This document shows, one piece after another, positions 61,261 to 64,000 of a stretch of DNA of 64,000 bases. Every line of letters begins with the position of its first letter. Within the stretch, counting starts at the first letter, position 1. A program made the position numbers and the translations under genes. This stretch comes from Chaetorhynchus papuensis (Eukaryota > Chordata > Aves > Passeriformes > Rhipiduridae): positions 289,785 through 353,784 of the forward strand of contig VWYX01000884.1 of assembly GCA_013396525.1 (NCBI GenBank), given 5' to 3'. Below the pieces are notes generated by a model. It searched no databases. It saw only the letters and a list, made by a program, of their open reading frames with translations, and was not told the DNA's origin.

Positions 61261-64000
61261 AACTTGTCCTCCTGTGATTTTCATTTCAAACAGAGAAGTG
61301 CTCATGGCTGACAGACAGTATCTTGTCTTTGGCAAGATGTCATTCTTGGAGTCATGGCTTTCTGCCTCAGGATCAGGTTCTAATCCATTTGTTTCTCTCT
61401 TTGAAAGAGCATGACAAAAAGAGGGTGACAAAAAGAGGGGGTAACCAGGGCAAGCATATGCATTTTAAAATACATTCCAAAGCATTTTTATGTTATTCCT
61501 TAGTAGGAGGTGCTTCACCCACATTTCACCAGATGGTGTCTGGCTTTACTGAGAGTGTTCTGTCAGATTATAGTTAAATTGTCGTTTGCTGGGCACTTCA
61601 GATCTTGAAATTAGGCTGAGTGCTCTACAATTCTCTCAGGTCATACCTAGTAGCCTTCTTTGGCAGTCAGGTAACACACTTGCTTTCTGTGTGTTTGCTA
61701 AAGGTTTGAGATTGCTTTGTACTATTTCAAACAATGGTATCTTGATATTCTTTAGACTTTGTTTCGGTGCTTGGTGCAATTTATGTTGCATTTAATCAGT
61801 GGTGCCTGCAAGATCGTTTTTGTTCCTTTACAATGTAAGTTAATTCCCAATAACACTACTTGAAATAATAGCTAGCTTGTAAAGTCAGAAAAAGAACAAT
61901 CTCTTTGAAAAATCAGGGTGAGAATGAACACAACTTTATTCCTTGATTTACAAATGGAGAAATAAAATTTGATATATAATCACTTATTTAATTTCTAACT
62001 GAATACAGGCACTAACTTTCTAGTGAGAACAAATATGCATATTAATAGAAAAGTTAAAAAATATATTACAGATGTTTAGGGGTTTGTTGATTAACCAGTC
62101 TGGTTCTTTTAACTGGTGGCTCAAAACTAATAACAAAATAAGCATGTTGCACAGTGTTACATCTGGGGAGTTCCTAAAGAGGAGGAGGAGGTTGTTCTTG
62201 CCTTCTGACTGGCTACAGGCTCTAGTGAAGAAAACTCAAGGACTTCCACAAATGCTGCTGGTATGGGTCTTAATGGGAACCTACACTGAAGCAGAAATTC
62301 AATTCAGTTTGGATTTGTATTGTATTTTCTCTCCCTTCTGGACATGCATACTGGAATCTGGCACTGTCTGAGAGGACAAACTGTCTGAAGGACTCAAGAT
62401 GGACATATCGGGATCAATCAGATAAAATATAGGATGCAGAAACAATTCACTGAAAATTAGTTATTTGAACCACAGCCACGTCAAGCCTTTCCCCTTCTTA
62501 TAGGCAGCCATAAATCTATAAAGATTAAACTATCCTTCCCTTCTCAAGTTTTGCCAAGAAGTTACATAGAACTTCCTGATCAGCATTTTTCTTGATGCTT
62601 TTTGCAAAGCTTGGTGTTATAATTCATCTTTATTTAAGCCTGGAATAGTTCCAGAAGAGTTGTAGCTCAGTCATTTCAGGAAGCAATTTCTGACACTTGC
62701 CCAGTCCAAAAGGAAATAAAACTTCCAAAAAATTTATTTGCAGTGTCTGGATAGCTCCTTGTGATTGCAGCCTTTGCAAAGGAGAGTACAGAAGCTGCTT
62801 CCTCCTGATGCCTCCAGGAGGACACACCACCCTGATGGTTCAGGGAAGGGGTGGAGCTGAGGTGTCACCCTCACTGTCACCCTCAGCATTAACCCGTGGG
62901 TGGCCTTCAAGGGAGGGATTAAGGCTTTACTAAAGCCGATGGTGAAGTCCAGCTTCTCCTACTCTGCTCCTCTACACCTCCACCTGAATCTTCTGACATC
63001 ATTAAAATCAAAGGGAACTGATGAAAAGTCTGCCTAGAACTTTCTAAAATCCTAATTAGCCTCCTTTCAGGTCACATAGCATTGATAGCTGGGAATGCCC
63101 CCGGTTTCATCTTTTTTTTTGATCGATGGAACTGCATCAGAGGCTGCTGGTACCTGGAGGGAGGGAAGTGGGTGCAGTACAGCGCAGGCTTGTGCATCTC
63201 AATGAGCTGTGTGACCAGAATACAGCAGCACAGCGTGTTTGGGATACGCAGGCCCTCAGCAACAGAGATTAGCAGTGTTCACAGGGGTCTCATTGTTGAG
63301 AAGTCCTAGCCAAGCAGCTCTGCAGCTTTTTGTAGGCAACATTTTCTAGCTCTTACGTTTTATGAGCGATGCTTAGGCACAGTAGAAGTGGCCAGGGTGT
63401 GAAAAGAACAAACAGTTCAATGTCAAGAGCAAATCATGTGGCTGCGAGTCAGCCTGCTTGCTTGCCGCACTGAAAGTGCAGCCAGGTTACAGCTGGAAAT
63501 TCCCACTCGGGACATAAAATTAGAAACTGTTTTGCTCTGAAAATAGTGGAGGTGTGGGGAGAGACAGTCATCCACTACAGCAGGGAAACCCCCATGTTCT
63601 TGGGAGGGTTTCGAGGTGGGAAATCAGATTTTGGGGTGAAGGTGAAGTGGCAAATGTACTTGGAGACTTCAGTGCAGTCCACCAGAGATCTGGAGCTGGA
63701 GCCAGCTATTGACGGAGCCACTGTGCCGTGCTGCCCACGCCTGCCTCCAGGCTTTCTCTGGCAGCAGCCCTATCCCACTGAGCACCCCAGTCCTACTGCC
63801 TGTGCCTGCTGCCCTGCTGCCTCTGGGCAGCCGCCGGCACACAGTGGGTGGCCACAGCAGGGCCCAGTCAGGCACCGGGGACTTGCTGCCAAAGCCTGTT
63901 TTACACAGCACATTCTGGCAGAAGAGAGTCCAAAAGCTTTAGGGATGTTTATTTTTACTTCCACCCTTCTTCTTGCTTATTTTTGGCAAAGGTGTACGCT
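61261..64000. other. unique noncoding sequence, no gene seen
   Basis: Contains a perfect 14-base tandem duplication at 61412-61439. The last 350 bases (63.66-63.92 kb) are GC-richer, with 64-80 codon frames on both strands and a few CpGs, below CpG-island density. The window ends there, so a feature continuing to the right cannot be excluded. Confidence 0.45.
61412..61439. repeat. 14-base tandem duplication
   Basis: Two perfect adjacent copies of TGACAAAAAGAGGG, seen directly. A small slippage duplication. Confidence 0.92.

Noticed and set aside
1..64000. CRISPR arrays, tRNA or rRNA genes, bacterial or viral gene clusters
   Set aside because: No regularly spaced repeats, no clover-leaf or rRNA-like segments and no operon-like run of long frames were seen in reading both strands.

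Overview
The window reads as nuclear DNA of a bird. Four LINE fragments of the CR1 group are recognisable by sequence. Two carry avian-type 3' ends, and one ends in two copies of the CR1 terminal octamer. The rest is unique, moderately AT-rich sequence with very little recognisable repeat, as in avian intergenic or intronic DNA. I cannot name the species. Nothing resembles a bacterial operon, a CRISPR array, a phage or an organelle genome.

No protein-coding gene can be supported. The open frames are short, overlap one another on both strands, and match no family I recognise, except the frames inside LINE relics. The window is therefore best read as a gene desert or the inside of a very long intron. 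Small coding or untranslated exons could still be hidden. The three least bad candidates are at 32.8-33.0 kb (minus), 56.5-56.7 kb (plus) and 59.5-59.8 kb (plus), all at low confidence.

Layout: 0-6 kb is unique sequence, with a poly(T)-flanked stretch at 1.7-2.0 kb that could be the 3' end of an old retrocopy. A CR1 tail lies at 6.17-6.53 kb on the minus strand. An isolated CpG island lies at 8.23-8.60 kb, with two G-quadruplex motifs and a 12-bp direct repeat. It is the strongest regulatory signal in the window. A CR1 with an internal deletion lies at 14.26-14.62 kb on the plus strand. An AT-rich block at 16.96-17.42 kb holds an exact PBX-MEIS decamer next to an E-box. A 26-base assembly gap is at 24.52-24.55 kb. 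A small CpG cluster is at 28.98-29.09 kb. A CR1 lies at 34.04-34.46 kb on the minus strand. A very old CR1/L3-type ORF2 relic of about 1.2 kb lies at 37.56-38.79 kb on the plus strand, and a possible L3/CR1 3' tail near 61.2 kb. Everything else is unique sequence with mononucleotide runs and short microsatellites.

No genes act together here. The plausible function of the window is regulatory: an orphan CpG island (possible promoter of a noncoding RNA or an unannotated first exon) and several AT-rich, motif-bearing blocks that look like conserved noncoding elements. Conservation itself cannot be seen from one sequence. I found no convincing novel system.
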